A DNA stretch of 64,000 bases. Origin: Aquipuribacter sp. SD81 (GTDB taxonomy: Bacteria > Actinomycetota > Actinomycetes > Actinomycetales > JBBAYJ01). The notes under the pieces were generated by a model that ran no database searches, was not told the origin of the DNA, and saw nothing but the letters and a program-made list of their open reading frames with translations. Below, one piece after another: positions 49,215-57,681 of the stretch (the stretch's first letter is position 1; the number at the start of each line of letters is the position of its first letter). Where the stretch lies: NCBI RefSeq assembly GCF_037153975.1, contig NZ_JBBAYJ010000023.1, positions 1 through 64,000 of the forward strand, in the 5' to 3' direction. The position numbers and the translations under genes were made by a program.

Positions 49215-50147
49215 GTGCCCGTCCCGATCGTGCTCGACTGCGACCCCGGCCACGACGACGCGCTCGCGCTGCTCCTCGCCCACGCCGACCCCGCCGTTGA
49301 CCTGCGTGCCGTGACCGTCGTGCACGGCAACCAGACGGTCGACAAGTGCCTGCGCAACACCCTCGCGCTGTGCACGCTCGCCGGCATCACCGACGTACCG
49401 GTGGCGCGCGGCGCCGACCGGCCGCTCGCCCGGCCGCTGCGCGTCGCGCCGGACATCCACGGCGACAGCGGGCTCGACGGTCCGGTCCTGCCCGAGCCGA
49501 CCGTCACGGCCGTCGAGGGCGGCGCGGTCCGGCTGATGCAGCGGGTGCTGGCCGGCAGCGAGGACCCGGTGACGGTCGTGGCGACCGGCGCTCTCACCAA
49601 CGTCGCGCTCCTGCTGCGCGCGGACCCCGCGGCCCGCGAGCGCATCGGTGACGTCGTGTGGATGGGCGGCTCGACGGGCCGCGGCAACATCTCCCCGTAC
49701 GCGGAGGCGAACGCCGCCAACGACCCCGAGGCGGCGCAGGAGGTGCTCGACTCCGGCGTCCCGGTGACGGTCGTCGGCCTCGACACGACCCACCTCGCGC
49801 TCGTCACGCCCGACGTCGTCGCGCGTCTGGACGCGATCGGCACACCGGTCGCGCGCGTGTGCGTCGAGCTCATGACGTTCTTCGCGACGACGTACCGCGA
49901 CGTGTTCGCCATGCCGCACCCGCCGCTGCACGACCCCGTCGCGGTCGCGCGGGTGCTCGACCCGAGCCTGGTGCCGGTCGTCCGCACCAACGTCGTGGTG
50001 GAGACCGAGGGCCGCTGGACGACGGGGGCGACGGTCGTCGACCTCGACGGCTACAGCGGCCGGCCGCCGAACGCCCTCGTCGCGCAGGGCCTCGACGTCG
50101 AGCGCTTCTGGGACCGGCTGCTCGCGGCGGTGGCGACCTACCGCTGA
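49215..50147 (+). CDS. Nucleoside hydrolase (IUNH family)
   Basis: A 310-residue enzyme: VLDCDPGHDDALALLLA carries the DxDPGxDD calcium site. GNQTVDKCLRNTLAL, GALTNVALLL, VWMGGSTGRGN, EANAANDPEAAQEVL and LHDPVAVARVLDPSL (metal/active site) follow. It hydrolyses ribonucleosides to base and ribose for salvage. GTG at 49215. It overlaps the convergent Gfo/Idh gene by 10 bp. Confidence 0.93.
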   Translation: MPVPIVLDCDPGHDDALALLLAHADPAVDLRAVTVVHGNQTVDKCLRNTLALCTLAGITDVPVARGADRPLARPLRVAPDIHGDSGLDGPVLPEPTVTAVEGGAVRLMQRVLAGSEDPVTVVATGALTNVALLLRADPAARERIGDVVWMGGSTGRGNISPYAEANAANDPEAAQEVLDSGVPVTVVGLDTTHLALVTPDVVARLDAIGTPVARVCVELMTFFATTYRDVFAMPHPPLHDPVAVARVLDPSLVPVVRTNVVVETEGRWTTGATVVDLDGYSGRPPNALVAQGLDVERFWDRLLAAVATYR

Positions 50148-51040
50148 GCGTCGAGCTGCACCTGGGCGTCGGCGAGCACGCGGACGACGTCGGCGCCGAA
50201 GCGCGCGTCGCACGGGTGCGCGGGCCCGCCGGCCGCGGCCCGGAGCAGGGCGGCGACGGCCAGGCCGTGCGCCTCGAGCGCGCTCGTGCCGTGGTCCGTG
50301 GGGACCGACGTCCAGCCGTGCTCGCCGTACACGTCGCACCGCAGCGCGGCGGCCTGCGGCGGGACGGTGAGGCTGAGGGTCACCGCGCTCGAGGGCGCGC
50401 CGGCGTCCTCGCCGTGCCGCAGCACGAGGTGGACGGTGTCGCCCGGTCCGCGCGCGGCCCGCACCGTGCGCACCGGCCCGAGCGCGGGCACGAGCACCGA
50501 CAGCGCGTGGGGACCGACGTCCCACAGGGCGCCGTGCTCACGACGCCACGGGCTCGCGCCGAACGGGCTGCCGTCGGCGTAGATGGACCCGACCCAGGCG
50601 GCGCTCGCGCCCGTCCAGCCGCCCTGTGCGGCGAGCCCGTCGAGCCAGTCGACGACGGCCGGGGTGTGCCGTGCCGTCATGAACACGACCGAGGCCACTC
50701 CCGCGTCGGCCACGGCCGAGTCGACGGCCTCGGCCCGCTCGACCGTCAGGGCGGTCGGCTTCTCCAGGAGGACGTGGCGTCCGGCGCGGGCGGCGCGCTC
50801 GGCGAGCGGCGCCTGCACGTCGGGCGGGACCGCGAACGTGACGGCGTCGACCGCGTCGAGCAGGTCGTCGACCTCCGCCTCCCCGGCGAGGGCACGGGCA
50901 CCGTGCTCGGCGGCGAGCGCGTCGGCCCGGCCGCGGTCCCTGCCCCAGACGGCGACGACCTCGGCCCCCTCGGTCGCGGCGACGCCCGCCGCGTGCACGT
51001 CGCGCGCCCACCCGCCCGTGCCGACGACCCCGAACCGCAT
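50138..51040 (-). CDS. Gfo/Idh/MocA-family oxidoreductase
   Basis: A 300-residue protein: Rossmann motif FGVVGTGGWARDVHAAGVAA, then AVTFAVPPDVQAPLAERAARAGRHVLLEKPTALT (EKP motif with the catalytic Lys), and a C-terminal beta-sheet domain with WDVGPHALSVLVPALG. NAD(P)-dependent oxidation of a sugar or inositol derivative is likely. ATG at 51040. Its 3' end overlaps the nucleoside hydrolase; both may handle sugar moieties but nothing proves a pathway link. Confidence 0.9.
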   Translation of the reverse strand: MRFGVVGTGGWARDVHAAGVAATEGAEVVAVWGRDRGRADALAAEHGARALAGEAEVDDLLDAVDAVTFAVPPDVQAPLAERAARAGRHVLLEKPTALTVERAEAVDSAVADAGVASVVFMTARHTPAVVDWLDGLAAQGGWTGASAAWVGSIYADGSPFGASPWRREHGALWDVGPHALSVLVPALGPVRTVRAARGPGDTVHLVLRHGEDAGAPSSAVTLSLTVPPQAAALRCDVYGEHGWTSVPTDHGTSALEAHGLAVAALLRAAAGGPAHPCDARFGADVVRVLADAQVQLDAQR

Positions 51041-51082
51041 GACCTGCAGCCTGCCACCCGAGCCACGGTCCCGGCGGACGCG

Positions 51083-51200
51083 GTCGCGCCGGTTGCGCCG
51101 GTCTGGCCGGTCGCGCCGGTGTCGCCGGTCGGGCGGTCGGGCGGTCGGTCCGGTCGGTCCGGTCGGTCCGGTCGGTCTGGTCGCGCGGTCGGTGTGGTCG
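51083..51200. repeat. 9-bp degenerate tandem repeat
   Basis: Units such as CGCGCCGGT, TGCGCCGGT, GTCGCCGGT, then CGGTCGGTC and GGTCGGTCC, repeat with a 9-bp period over about 118 bp. Confidence 0.7.
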
Positions 51201-51225
51201 CGCGTTCGGTCCCTACGGGCAGGTC

Positions 51226-51239
51226 GGTCGTGCACGACC
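51226..51239. repeat. 14-bp palindrome, left copy
   Basis: GGTCGTGCACGACC, a perfect palindrome that extends one more base pair (C/G) on each side. The identical 14-mer recurs at 51443-51456. It flanks the 15-bp array, whose A units contain the half-site GCACGACC. Confidence 0.8.
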
Positions 51240-51271
51240 GTCGGGGAGGGGTGGTGCGACGCGCTGGCTCA

Positions 51272-51417
51272 CGCACGACCGTCTCGCGCACGACCGTCTC
51301 GCACGCGACCGTCTCGCACGCGACCGTGTCGCGCACGACCGTGTCGTGCGCGACTCAGGCGTGCGCGACTCAGGCGTGCGCGACTCAGGCGTGCGCGACT
51401 CAGGCGTGCGCGACTCA
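51272..51417. repeat. 15-bp tandem array (five A units, five B units)
   Basis: A units, consensus CGCACGACCGTCTCG, start at 51272, 51287, 51302, 51317 and 51332 with one to three changes each. B units, TGCGCGACTCAGGCG, start at 51347, 51362, 51377, 51392 and 51407; four are identical and the last is partial. All share the period and the GCGCGAC/GCACGAC core. Confidence 0.88.
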
Positions 51418-51442
51418 CGTCGTGAGCACCATGCCTCCAGAA

Positions 51443-51456
51443 GGTCGTGCACGACC
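51443..51456. repeat. 14-bp palindrome, right copy
   Basis: GGTCGTGCACGACC, identical to the left copy at 51226-51239, extended by A/T on each side. Confidence 0.8.
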
Positions 51457-51479
51457 TACCGGGGCGGCTCGCGACGGTG

Positions 51480-51749
51480 TCAGCCGTCGTCGGCCGGTCC
51501 GCGGTCGTCCCCGCCGGGGCGCCGCCGTCCGGACGACCGCACAGCGGTGACGAGGGCGCCGACGACGAGCAGGGCCCCGACGACGAGGAGGCCGACCGGC
51601 AGCAGCAGGCTGTAGTCGACGCGGATGTCGGTGACCTCGCGAGCCCCCAGTAGCAGGCCGACGGCCAGCACGACGACGCCCCAGACGAGGGTGCCGACGG
51701 CCGGGCCCTGCGGCGCGAGCGGGACGGGGGCGGTGGTGGTGTCGGACAC
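51480..51749 (-). CDS. Small membrane protein of the PspC cluster
   Basis: An 89-residue protein with two membrane segments (VGTLVWGVVVLAVGLLLGA and YSLLLPVGLLVVGALLVVGALV) and a basic C-terminal tail. GTG at 51749 follows AAGGAG. It is downstream of the PspC/toastrack gene on the same strand, 50 bp away, as is common for a DUF-type small protein in this actinobacterial cluster. Function unknown. Confidence 0.75.
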   Translation of the reverse strand: MSDTTTAPVPLAPQGPAVGTLVWGVVVLAVGLLLGAREVTDIRVDYSLLLPVGLLVVGALLVVGALVTAVRSSGRRRPGGDDRGPADDG

Positions 51750-51799
51750 GGGGACTGCTCCTTCAGGTCGGTGGTCGGGGCTCGGGGTCGGCTGCTCGC

Positions 51800-53311
51800 T
51801 CACCGCGGCACCCCGCTGACCACGACCTCGCCGACGAGCACGCGGGCGTCGACGACGACGACGGGGTCGTCGCCGGCGAGGGTGCGCTCGACGCCGACAC
51901 CGTCCTCGACGACGTCGTCGCGCTCGTCGCGGACCGCGCCGACGAGGGCGCCTGCCTCGATGCGGACGTCGAGGCCCTCCGGCACGAGCACCTCGAGGTT
52001 GCCGATGCCGCTGCGGACGGGGATGCGGACCGTCCCGGTCGTGGGCTCCGTGAGGGCACCGAGGTCGAGGACGCCCGAGCCGAGCCCGATGCTGCCGCCG
52101 CGCTCGGCCGCGGCGACGCTCTCCGGCTGCCACACCGCCTCGCCGACGAGCTGGGTGGTCCGCCAGCTCGGCACCACGAGCACCGCCCCCGCGAGCACGA
52201 CCACGAGGAACGCGGCTCCGCCGACCCCGCCGTCCCGGCGACCGGCGAGACCGAGCACGACGATCGCCGCGCCGAGCAGGGTCGCCGCACCCGCGAGGGC
52301 CACGACCGCAGGCCGCCCGGGCAGCAGGTCCGCCTCGGTGGCGAACCACAGCCCGCCCGCCACGAGCAGCGCGAGACCGACGAGGGCCGACGACACGGCC
52401 GCCCCGGGTCCGGGGCGCTGCGGCGGCTTCGGCCGGTAGGCGGGCGGCCCGGGCGTCGGTCGGTGGGGCGGGACCGGAGTCCCGGCACCGGTGCCAGGGT
52501 CGGTGGGGTCGCCGGACGTCGGGCTCCCGTACGTGGTGCCGGCCGCCGTGGTCGCGTACGGGTACGTCCCGTAGCGGGTGGACACCGACCCGGTGGCCTC
52601 GTACCCCTGGCCCGACCAGCCCGTGGTGCCGTAGCCCGTGGCGCCGGACGCGCTCGTGCCGTACGCCTCGTTCCAGGGCGCCGTCGCCTCCGACGCCGCG
52701 TCCGTCGTGGCACCCGTGGCGGCCGACGCGCCCGCGAGCCGGGGCAGGAGCGACAGCCCGATGAGCAGCAGCGTCCCCACGACCACGGCTCCGACGAGGT
52801 CGCCGCCGTCGACCAGCGGACCGCCGCGCAGCAGGTCCCACGGCCCGGGCGAGACGAGACCGAGCAGGAGCAGGGCCACCGCGCCGACCGTCGTGCCGGT
52901 GAGGTCGCCGTGGCTCGCACGCTCCAGCTCGATGCGGCCGTCGGCGTCGGGCAGCAGCACGAGCGCGAGGGCGTACGCGATGACGCCGACCCCGCCGAGC
53001 ACCGTCAGTCCGACGAGCGCGACGCGCAGCAGGAGCGGGTCGACGCCGAGCCGGCGCGCGGTGCCCGCGCAGACACCTCCCAGCCAGCGGTCGTCGGTCG
53101 GGCGGCGGATGCCGGTCCGGCGCATCGCCCGCCACAGCTGTTCGAGCGTGCCAGCGGCGCCGGTCGCGCCGGGCCGAGGGACGTCCCCGGGTCCGGCAGC
53201 AGAGGCACCAGGTCCGGCAGCAGAGGCACCGGGCCCGGCAGCGGCAGGGCCGGCAGCCGAGCCGGCGGGGCCGGCGTCGGGGCCGGCCGGGTCTCGCACG
53301 TCGTCCGTCAT
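51800..53311 (-). CDS. PspC-domain protein with C-terminal LiaF-like toastrack domain
   Basis: A 503-residue membrane protein. N-terminal Ala/Gly/Pro-rich linker (residues 1-55), PspC domain (DDRWLGGVCAGTARRLGVDPLLLRVALV, then two membrane helices), a second membrane hairpin, a Tyr/Gly/Thr-rich cytoplasmic or exposed linker (residues 200-285), three more hydrophobic segments, and a C-terminal beta-helix-like domain (RIPVRSGIGNLEVLVPEGLDVRIEAGALVGAV ... VVSGVPR). It is divergent from the PspC-histidine kinase, making a LiaFSR/PspC envelope-stress module in which this protein probably holds the kinase inactive. Confidence 0.88.
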   Translation of the reverse strand: MTDDVRDPAGPDAGPAGSAAGPAAAGPGASAAGPGASAAGPGDVPRPGATGAAGTLEQLWRAMRRTGIRRPTDDRWLGGVCAGTARRLGVDPLLLRVALVGLTVLGGVGVIAYALALVLLPDADGRIELERASHGDLTGTTVGAVALLLLGLVSPGPWDLLRGGPLVDGGDLVGAVVVGTLLLIGLSLLPRLAGASAATGATTDAASEATAPWNEAYGTSASGATGYGTTGWSGQGYEATGSVSTRYGTYPYATTAAGTTYGSPTSGDPTDPGTGAGTPVPPHRPTPGPPAYRPKPPQRPGPGAAVSSALVGLALLVAGGLWFATEADLLPGRPAVVALAGAATLLGAAIVVLGLAGRRDGGVGGAAFLVVVLAGAVLVVPSWRTTQLVGEAVWQPESVAAAERGGSIGLGSGVLDLGALTEPTTGTVRIPVRSGIGNLEVLVPEGLDVRIEAGALVGAVRDERDDVVEDGVGVERTLAGDDPVVVVDARVLVGEVVVSGVPR

Positions 53312-53454
53312 GCCGCACACGCTTCCGCTCCGGCACCCCCCGGCACATCGGGGACGACCCTGAGCGCGCCCCTGGTCCCGCCCCGGACGAGCCGCGGCAG
53401 GTACCGGGGTCCGACCCTGGTCCGCGGCGGGCCCGGGGGCGGGAGGATGGGGAC

Positions 53455-54804
53455 GTGAGCACCGGGACGCCCGTGCGGGGCGCGAGCGAGCGGCCGCCGC
53501 GGCCGCCGCTGGAGCGCGAGCCGGGCGACCGCTGGGTCGCGGGCGTCGCGTCCGGGGTCGCCCGCCACCTCGGCGCGCCGGTCGCCGGTGTCCGCGCCGC
53601 CTTCCTCGTCGCCACCCTCGTCGCCGGCATCGGACCGCTCGTCTACCTGCTGCTGTGGGTCGCCGTCCCGCGCCGCGACGGCGTGCTCCCGGCCGGTGAG
53701 GCGCCGCGGACGGCGGGAGGACGCGGCCGCCGCTGGACCCCCGGTGGGGAGCAGCTGGTGTGGCTGCTGTGGGGCGTCGGCTTCCTCGTGGCGGGGGCCG
53801 TGCTCCTCCTGCAGCGCCTCGACGTCGCCGTGCCCGTCGGCACGGTCGTGCCGCTCGCGGTGGTCGCGACCGGCGCGTTCCTCACGTGGTCGACCCTCGG
53901 TACGACCGAGCGACGCCGCCTCGTCGACGGCGCCACCGGCGGCACCGGTTCGGGCACGCTCCGGCTCCTCGCGGGCGTCGGCCTCGCGGGCTCCGGCATC
54001 CTCCTGCTCGCCCTCACCGGCACCGACGCGCAGGCCCTGCGTCCCGCGCTGCTCGCCGGCGTCGCGGTGCTCGGCGGCGTGGGCCTGCTCGTCGCGCCGA
54101 CCGTCCTCACGCTGTGGCGCCGCTCCGAGGCCGAGCGGCTCGCCCGGGTGCGGGAGACCGAGCGCGCGGCGATCGCCGCGCACCTGCACGACTCGGTGCT
54201 GCAGACCCTCGCGCTCATCCAGCGGCGCCCGGACGACCCGCAGGCCGTCGCCCGGCTCGCCCGCGCCCAGGAGCGGGAGCTGCGGGGCTGGCTGTACGGC
54301 GACGCCGCCGGTCGCGAGGGGACGCTCGCGAGCGCGGTGGCCGACGCCGTCGCGCAGGTCGAGGACGACCACGGCGTCCCGGTCGAGGTCGTGCAGGTGG
54401 GCGACTGCCCGCTCGACGACCGCTCCGCCGCCCTCGTCGCGGCCGCACGGGAGGCGGTGCTCAACGCCGTCCGCCACGCGCGTCCGCCCGTGCAGGTGTA
54501 CGTCGAGGTGGCCGACGGCGAGGTGCGGGCCTTCGTCACCGACCGCGGTGACGGCCTCGACCTCGCCGACCTCGACGACCCCGAGCGCGTGCCGCCGGAC
54601 CGGCTCGGGCTGCGGGAGTCCGTGCTCGGCCGCATGCGTCGTGCGGGCGGCAGCGCCGGCGTGAGGCGCGCCCCCGGCGGCGGCACCGAGGTCTCGCTGC
54701 ACCTCCCGCTGCACCTCGCCGCCCAGCCCGCCCCGCCCGCCCAGCCCGCCCGGCCCGCCGACCCGGCACCCCGGACCACCCACGCCCCGCAGGAGGACGC
54801 ATGA
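53455..54804 (+). CDS. PspC-domain sensor histidine kinase
   Basis: A 449-residue kinase. Residues 20-75: PspC domain (DRWVAGVASGVARHLGAPVAGVRAAFLV, then a membrane helix). Three more pairs of membrane helices follow. The phosphoacceptor is RAAIAAHLHDSVLQTLALIQRR (His near 245), and the ATPase domain has VAAAREAVLNAVRHA and DRGDGLDLADLD ... RLGLRESVLGRMRRAGG. A Pro/Ala tail ends it. ATG/TGA overlap with the response regulator. The PspC domain is the likely stress-sensing or membrane-binding part. Confidence 0.93.
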   Translation: MSTGTPVRGASERPPRPPLEREPGDRWVAGVASGVARHLGAPVAGVRAAFLVATLVAGIGPLVYLLLWVAVPRRDGVLPAGEAPRTAGGRGRRWTPGGEQLVWLLWGVGFLVAGAVLLLQRLDVAVPVGTVVPLAVVATGAFLTWSTLGTTERRRLVDGATGGTGSGTLRLLAGVGLAGSGILLLALTGTDAQALRPALLAGVAVLGGVGLLVAPTVLTLWRRSEAERLARVRETERAAIAAHLHDSVLQTLALIQRRPDDPQAVARLARAQERELRGWLYGDAAGREGTLASAVADAVAQVEDDHGVPVEVVQVGDCPLDDRSAALVAAAREAVLNAVRHARPPVQVYVEVADGEVRAFVTDRGDGLDLADLDDPERVPPDRLGLRESVLGRMRRAGGSAGVRRAPGGGTEVSLHLPLHLAAQPAPPAQPARPADPAPRTTHAPQEDA

Positions 54805-55466
54805 GGCTCGTGCTCGTCGACGACCACCGGGTGGTCCGGACCGGGGTGCGGACCGAGCTCGCCGCGCTCGCCCCCGACCTGCGGGTGGTGGGTGAGGCCG
54901 GCGACGTCGACGAGGCCGTCGCGGTCGTCACCGCGCAGCGTCCCGACGTCGTGCTCCTCGACGTGCACCTGCCCGGCGGCGACGGGGGCGGTGGCGCGGA
55001 GGTGCTGCGCCGCACCGCGCACCTGCGGACCCCCGAGGGCGCGCCGGTGCGGGCGCTCGCCCTCAGCGTCTCCGACGCCGCCGACGACGTCATAGCCGTC
55101 ATCCGGGCCGGCGCCCGCGGCTACGTGACGAAGTCCGTCGACGGCCCGGCGCTCGTCGACGCCGTCCGCCGGGTCGCCGACGGCGACGCCGTGTTCTCGC
55201 CGCGCCTGGCAGGCTTCGTGCTCGACGCGTTCGGCACCGCGGCCACCGACCTCGCGGTCGTCGACGACGAGCTCGACCGCCTGACGGCCCGCGAGCGCGA
55301 GGTGATGCGGCTCATCGCGCGCGGCTTCTCGTACAAGGACGTCGGCAGCGAGCTCTTCATCTCCGTCAAGACGGTCGAGACGCACGTGTCGAGCGTGCTG
55401 CGGAAGCTGCAGCTGTCCTCGCGCCACGAGCTCACCCGCTGGGCGGCGGAGAGGCGGATCCTCTGA
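54801..55466 (+). CDS. NarL-family response regulator of the PspC system
   Basis: A 221-residue regulator: receiver domain RLVLVDDHRVVRTGVRTEL with phosphoacceptor Asp in VVLLDVHLPGGDGGGGAEVL (a Gly-rich insertion after the Asp) and GYVTKSVDG. The LuxR-type helix-turn-helix is LTAREREVMRLIARGFSYKDVGSELFISVKTVETHVSSVL. Likely targets include the divergent PspC/toastrack operon. ATG overlaps the kinase stop. Confidence 0.94.
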   Translation: MRLVLVDDHRVVRTGVRTELAALAPDLRVVGEAGDVDEAVAVVTAQRPDVVLLDVHLPGGDGGGGAEVLRRTAHLRTPEGAPVRALALSVSDAADDVIAVIRAGARGYVTKSVDGPALVDAVRRVADGDAVFSPRLAGFVLDAFGTAATDLAVVDDELDRLTAREREVMRLIARGFSYKDVGSELFISVKTVETHVSSVLRKLQLSSRHELTRWAAERRIL

Positions 55467-55480
55467 GCGCGCTGGACCGG

Positions 55481-56320
55481 GTGGCCCCGGCGCTCGCGTG
55501 CCCGGTGTGCGGGGCGTCGCTCGCGCTCGTCGAGGGGACGCCGCGCGCCCTGCGGTGCGCGGACGGGCACTCGTTCGACGTGGCGCGACAGGGGCACGTG
55601 GTCCTGCTGAGCGGCGGGACGCGGCTGCGTGCCGACACCACCGACATGGTCGCCGCCCGCGCGCGAGTGCTCGGCTCGGGCGCCTACGACCCGGTGACGG
55701 CGACGGTGCGCGACGCGCTCGTCGCGGCCGCGCCGCCGGCCGGCCTGCTGCTCGACCTCGGCGCCGGGACGGGGCACCACACCGCCGCGGTCCTCGACGC
55801 GCTGCCCGGCCGTGACGGCGTCGCGCTCGAGCTGAGCGTGCCGGCGCTGCGCCGGGCGGCGCGCGCACACACCCGGCTCGCCGCGGTCGGGGCGGACCTC
55901 ACCCGGCCGCTGCCGCTGCGCGGCGGCGTCGCGGGCGCGGTCCTCGCGCTGTTCGCGCCGCTGCCGACCGTCGAGGAGCTCGCGCGCGTCTGCGCTCCGG
56001 GCGCGGTCGTGGTGGTCGTGACGCCCGAGCCCGGACACCTCGCCACGCTGCGTACGCGCCTCGACCTGCTCGACGTCCCGGCCGGCAAGCCGGACCGGCT
56101 GGCGGACCGTCTCGGCACGGGCTTCGGACCCGTGGCCTGCGTCGGCGTCGAGGCGCGGGTGCGGTGGACCGCCGAGCAGGCCGGCGACGTCGTCGCCATG
56201 GGGCCGAACGCGTGGCACCCGAGCGCGGCGCGGACGGCGTCGCTGGCGGCGATGGCCGAGCACGCGGAGACGACGGAGGACACCGTCGCGGTGACGGTGT
56301 CCTCCTTCGTCAGGCGCTGA
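55481..56320 (+). CDS. RlmA-like rRNA guanine-N1 methyltransferase
   Basis: A 279-residue enzyme: N-terminal zinc ribbon CPVCGASL ... LRCADGHSFDVARQGHVVLL (Cys/Cys/Cys/His), then a Rossmann SAM domain with LLLDLGAGTGHHTAAVLDAL. This is the RlmA family, which methylates G745 (type I) or G748 (type II, tylosin resistance) of 23S rRNA; the actinobacterial position suggests type II but I cannot decide. GTG at 55481, 14 bp after the response regulator. Confidence 0.85.
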   Translation: MAPALACPVCGASLALVEGTPRALRCADGHSFDVARQGHVVLLSGGTRLRADTTDMVAARARVLGSGAYDPVTATVRDALVAAAPPAGLLLDLGAGTGHHTAAVLDALPGRDGVALELSVPALRRAARAHTRLAAVGADLTRPLPLRGGVAGAVLALFAPLPTVEELARVCAPGAVVVVVTPEPGHLATLRTRLDLLDVPAGKPDRLADRLGTGFGPVACVGVEARVRWTAEQAGDVVAMGPNAWHPSAARTASLAAMAEHAETTEDTVAVTVSSFVRR

Positions 56321-56353
56321 GGTCCCGGGCGCGGCCGCGCCGGGCCCCGCCCG

Positions 56354-57241
56354 TCAGCCCTCCGGCGGCGGCTGCGTCGCGTCGAGGCGCGCGACCTCGT
56401 CCTCGCTCAGCCGCAGGTCGGCCGCTGCGGCCGACGCGCGTGCGGTCTCGGGCCGGCTGGAGCCGGGGATCGGGACGACGACGGGCGACTTCGCGAGGTG
56501 CCACGCGAGGGTGACCTGCTGCGGGGTCACGTCGTGCTCGCGGGCGACCTCGGCGAACGCGTCGAGGGACCCCGCCAGCTCCGACGCCTTGGCGATCCCG
56601 CCGAGCGGGCTCCACGGCAGGAACGCGATCCCCATCTCGTCGCACAGCCGCAGCTCGGCCTCGCTGCTGCGGAACCCGGGCGAGAACTGGTTCTGCACGC
56701 TCACGAGCCGGCCGCCGAGGACCTCGTTCGCCTCGCGGATCTGGTCCGGGTCGGCGTTGGAGACGCCGGCCATGCGGATCACGCCCTCGTCGAGCAGCTC
56801 GACGAGCGCGCCGACGGACTCCGCGTACGGCACGTCCGGGTCGGGCCGGTGGAACTGGTGCAGGCCGATCGCGTCGACGCCGAGCCGCTTCGCGGACGCC
56901 TTCGCCGCCTCCTTGATGTGCTCGGGGCGTCCGTCCTGCGTCCACGAGCCGTCGCCGGGGCGCAGGTGGCCCGCCTTGGTCGCGACGAGCACCCCCGAGG
57001 TGTCGCCGCCGTAGCTGCGGAGGGCCTCCGCGATCAGCTCCTCGTTGTGGCCGACCTCGCCCGCCTCGAGGTGGTACGCGTCGGCGGTGTCGATGAAGGT
57101 GACCCCCTCGTCGAGCGAGGCGTGGATCGTCGCGATGCTGCGCTCGCGGTCCGGTCGACCCTCGATCGACATGGGCATGCCGCCGAGGCCGATGGCCGAG
57201 ACGGTGACGTCACCGATGGTCCTGGTCGCAGTGATGGGCAT
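56354..57241 (-). CDS. Aldo/keto reductase
   Basis: A 295-residue TIM-barrel oxidoreductase: VSAIGLGGMPMSIEGRPDRERSI, FIDTADAYHLEAGEVGHNEELIAEAL (Asp/Tyr), VATKAG (Lys), IGLHQFHRPDPDVPYAESVGALVELLDEG, VSVQNQFSPGFRSS and VPIPGSSRPETARASAAAADLRLSEDE (NADPH-binding). It is of the AKR11/13-like group. ATG at 57241. A 440-bp spacer separates it from the DsbA gene. Confidence 0.93.
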   Translation of the reverse strand: MPITATRTIGDVTVSAIGLGGMPMSIEGRPDRERSIATIHASLDEGVTFIDTADAYHLEAGEVGHNEELIAEALRSYGGDTSGVLVATKAGHLRPGDGSWTQDGRPEHIKEAAKASAKRLGVDAIGLHQFHRPDPDVPYAESVGALVELLDEGVIRMAGVSNADPDQIREANEVLGGRLVSVQNQFSPGFRSSEAELRLCDEMGIAFLPWSPLGGIAKASELAGSLDAFAEVAREHDVTPQQVTLAWHLAKSPVVVPIPGSSRPETARASAAAADLRLSEDEVARLDATQPPPEG

Positions 57242-57681
57242 GCTCTCGAGGTTCCCAGCGGCGCCGGACGCGGAACGTGGCGTGCACCTCACGGACCGTC
57301 CTCGCGAGCCGGAATACGCCCGCGACGCCCGGGACCGCCGGGCCACTGGAGCGACTGCCGGGACCGGCGGCCACGGGGTGGGGGTGCGGAGCGCTCTGCA
57401 CGCGGGCTGGGTACGGGGGCCACGACCCCGGCGTGTCGCGTCCAGGACCCAGCACTCGTCGACCCGTGACGAGTGCTGGGTCCCTGAGCCCCGCGCCGGC
57501 GTGTCGGGGGCCTGCAGCCAGCACTCGTCGAGAGCGTCCGGACACCCCCTGGCTCTCCGGCCGCGGCGGCCCCCAGGCCGCGGGGAGCCGGCGCGCGTGG
57601 ACGACCGGCCCGCGCCGGCGGTCGGCGGTCGGCAGTCCCGGGCGTCCCGCGTGTCCCGGCCGGCGCGGGGCGCGTCCTCCG
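57242..57681. other. Gene-free spacer with hairpin and repeats
   Basis: This 440-bp stretch holds the palindrome at 57445-57483 and a third half-copy at 57518-57531. I see no supported gene or clear promoter in the rest. Confidence 0.6.
57445..57483. terminator. 16-bp-stem hairpin between DsbA-like and AKR genes
   Basis: GGACCCAGCACTCGTC (57445-57460) and GACGAGTGCTGGGTCC (57468-57483) pair perfectly around a 7-nt loop. It is about 200 bp downstream of the DsbA-like gene. CCAGCACTCGTCGA recurs once more at 57518-57531, which suggests a repeated element rather than only a terminator. Confidence 0.6.

Larger units (their letters stand above)
51041..51479. other. Gene-free repeat island
   Basis: This 439-bp stretch has no supported gene. 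It holds a 9-bp degenerate repeat (about 51083-51200), two copies of one 14-bp palindrome (51226-51239 and 51443-51456) and a 15-bp tandem array (51272-51417) between them. All six frames are open over parts of it only because the repeat period is a multiple of three. Confidence 0.75.

Noticed and set aside
51272-51417. 15-bp array as a CRISPR
   Set aside because: Units are contiguous with no spacers, and no cas genes are nearby.
51213-51452. Small minus-strand open frame with repeated ESRTP, and its plus-strand RDSGV counterpart
   Set aside because: All frames are open because the repeat period is 15 bp; no ribosome binding site and no known repeat family.
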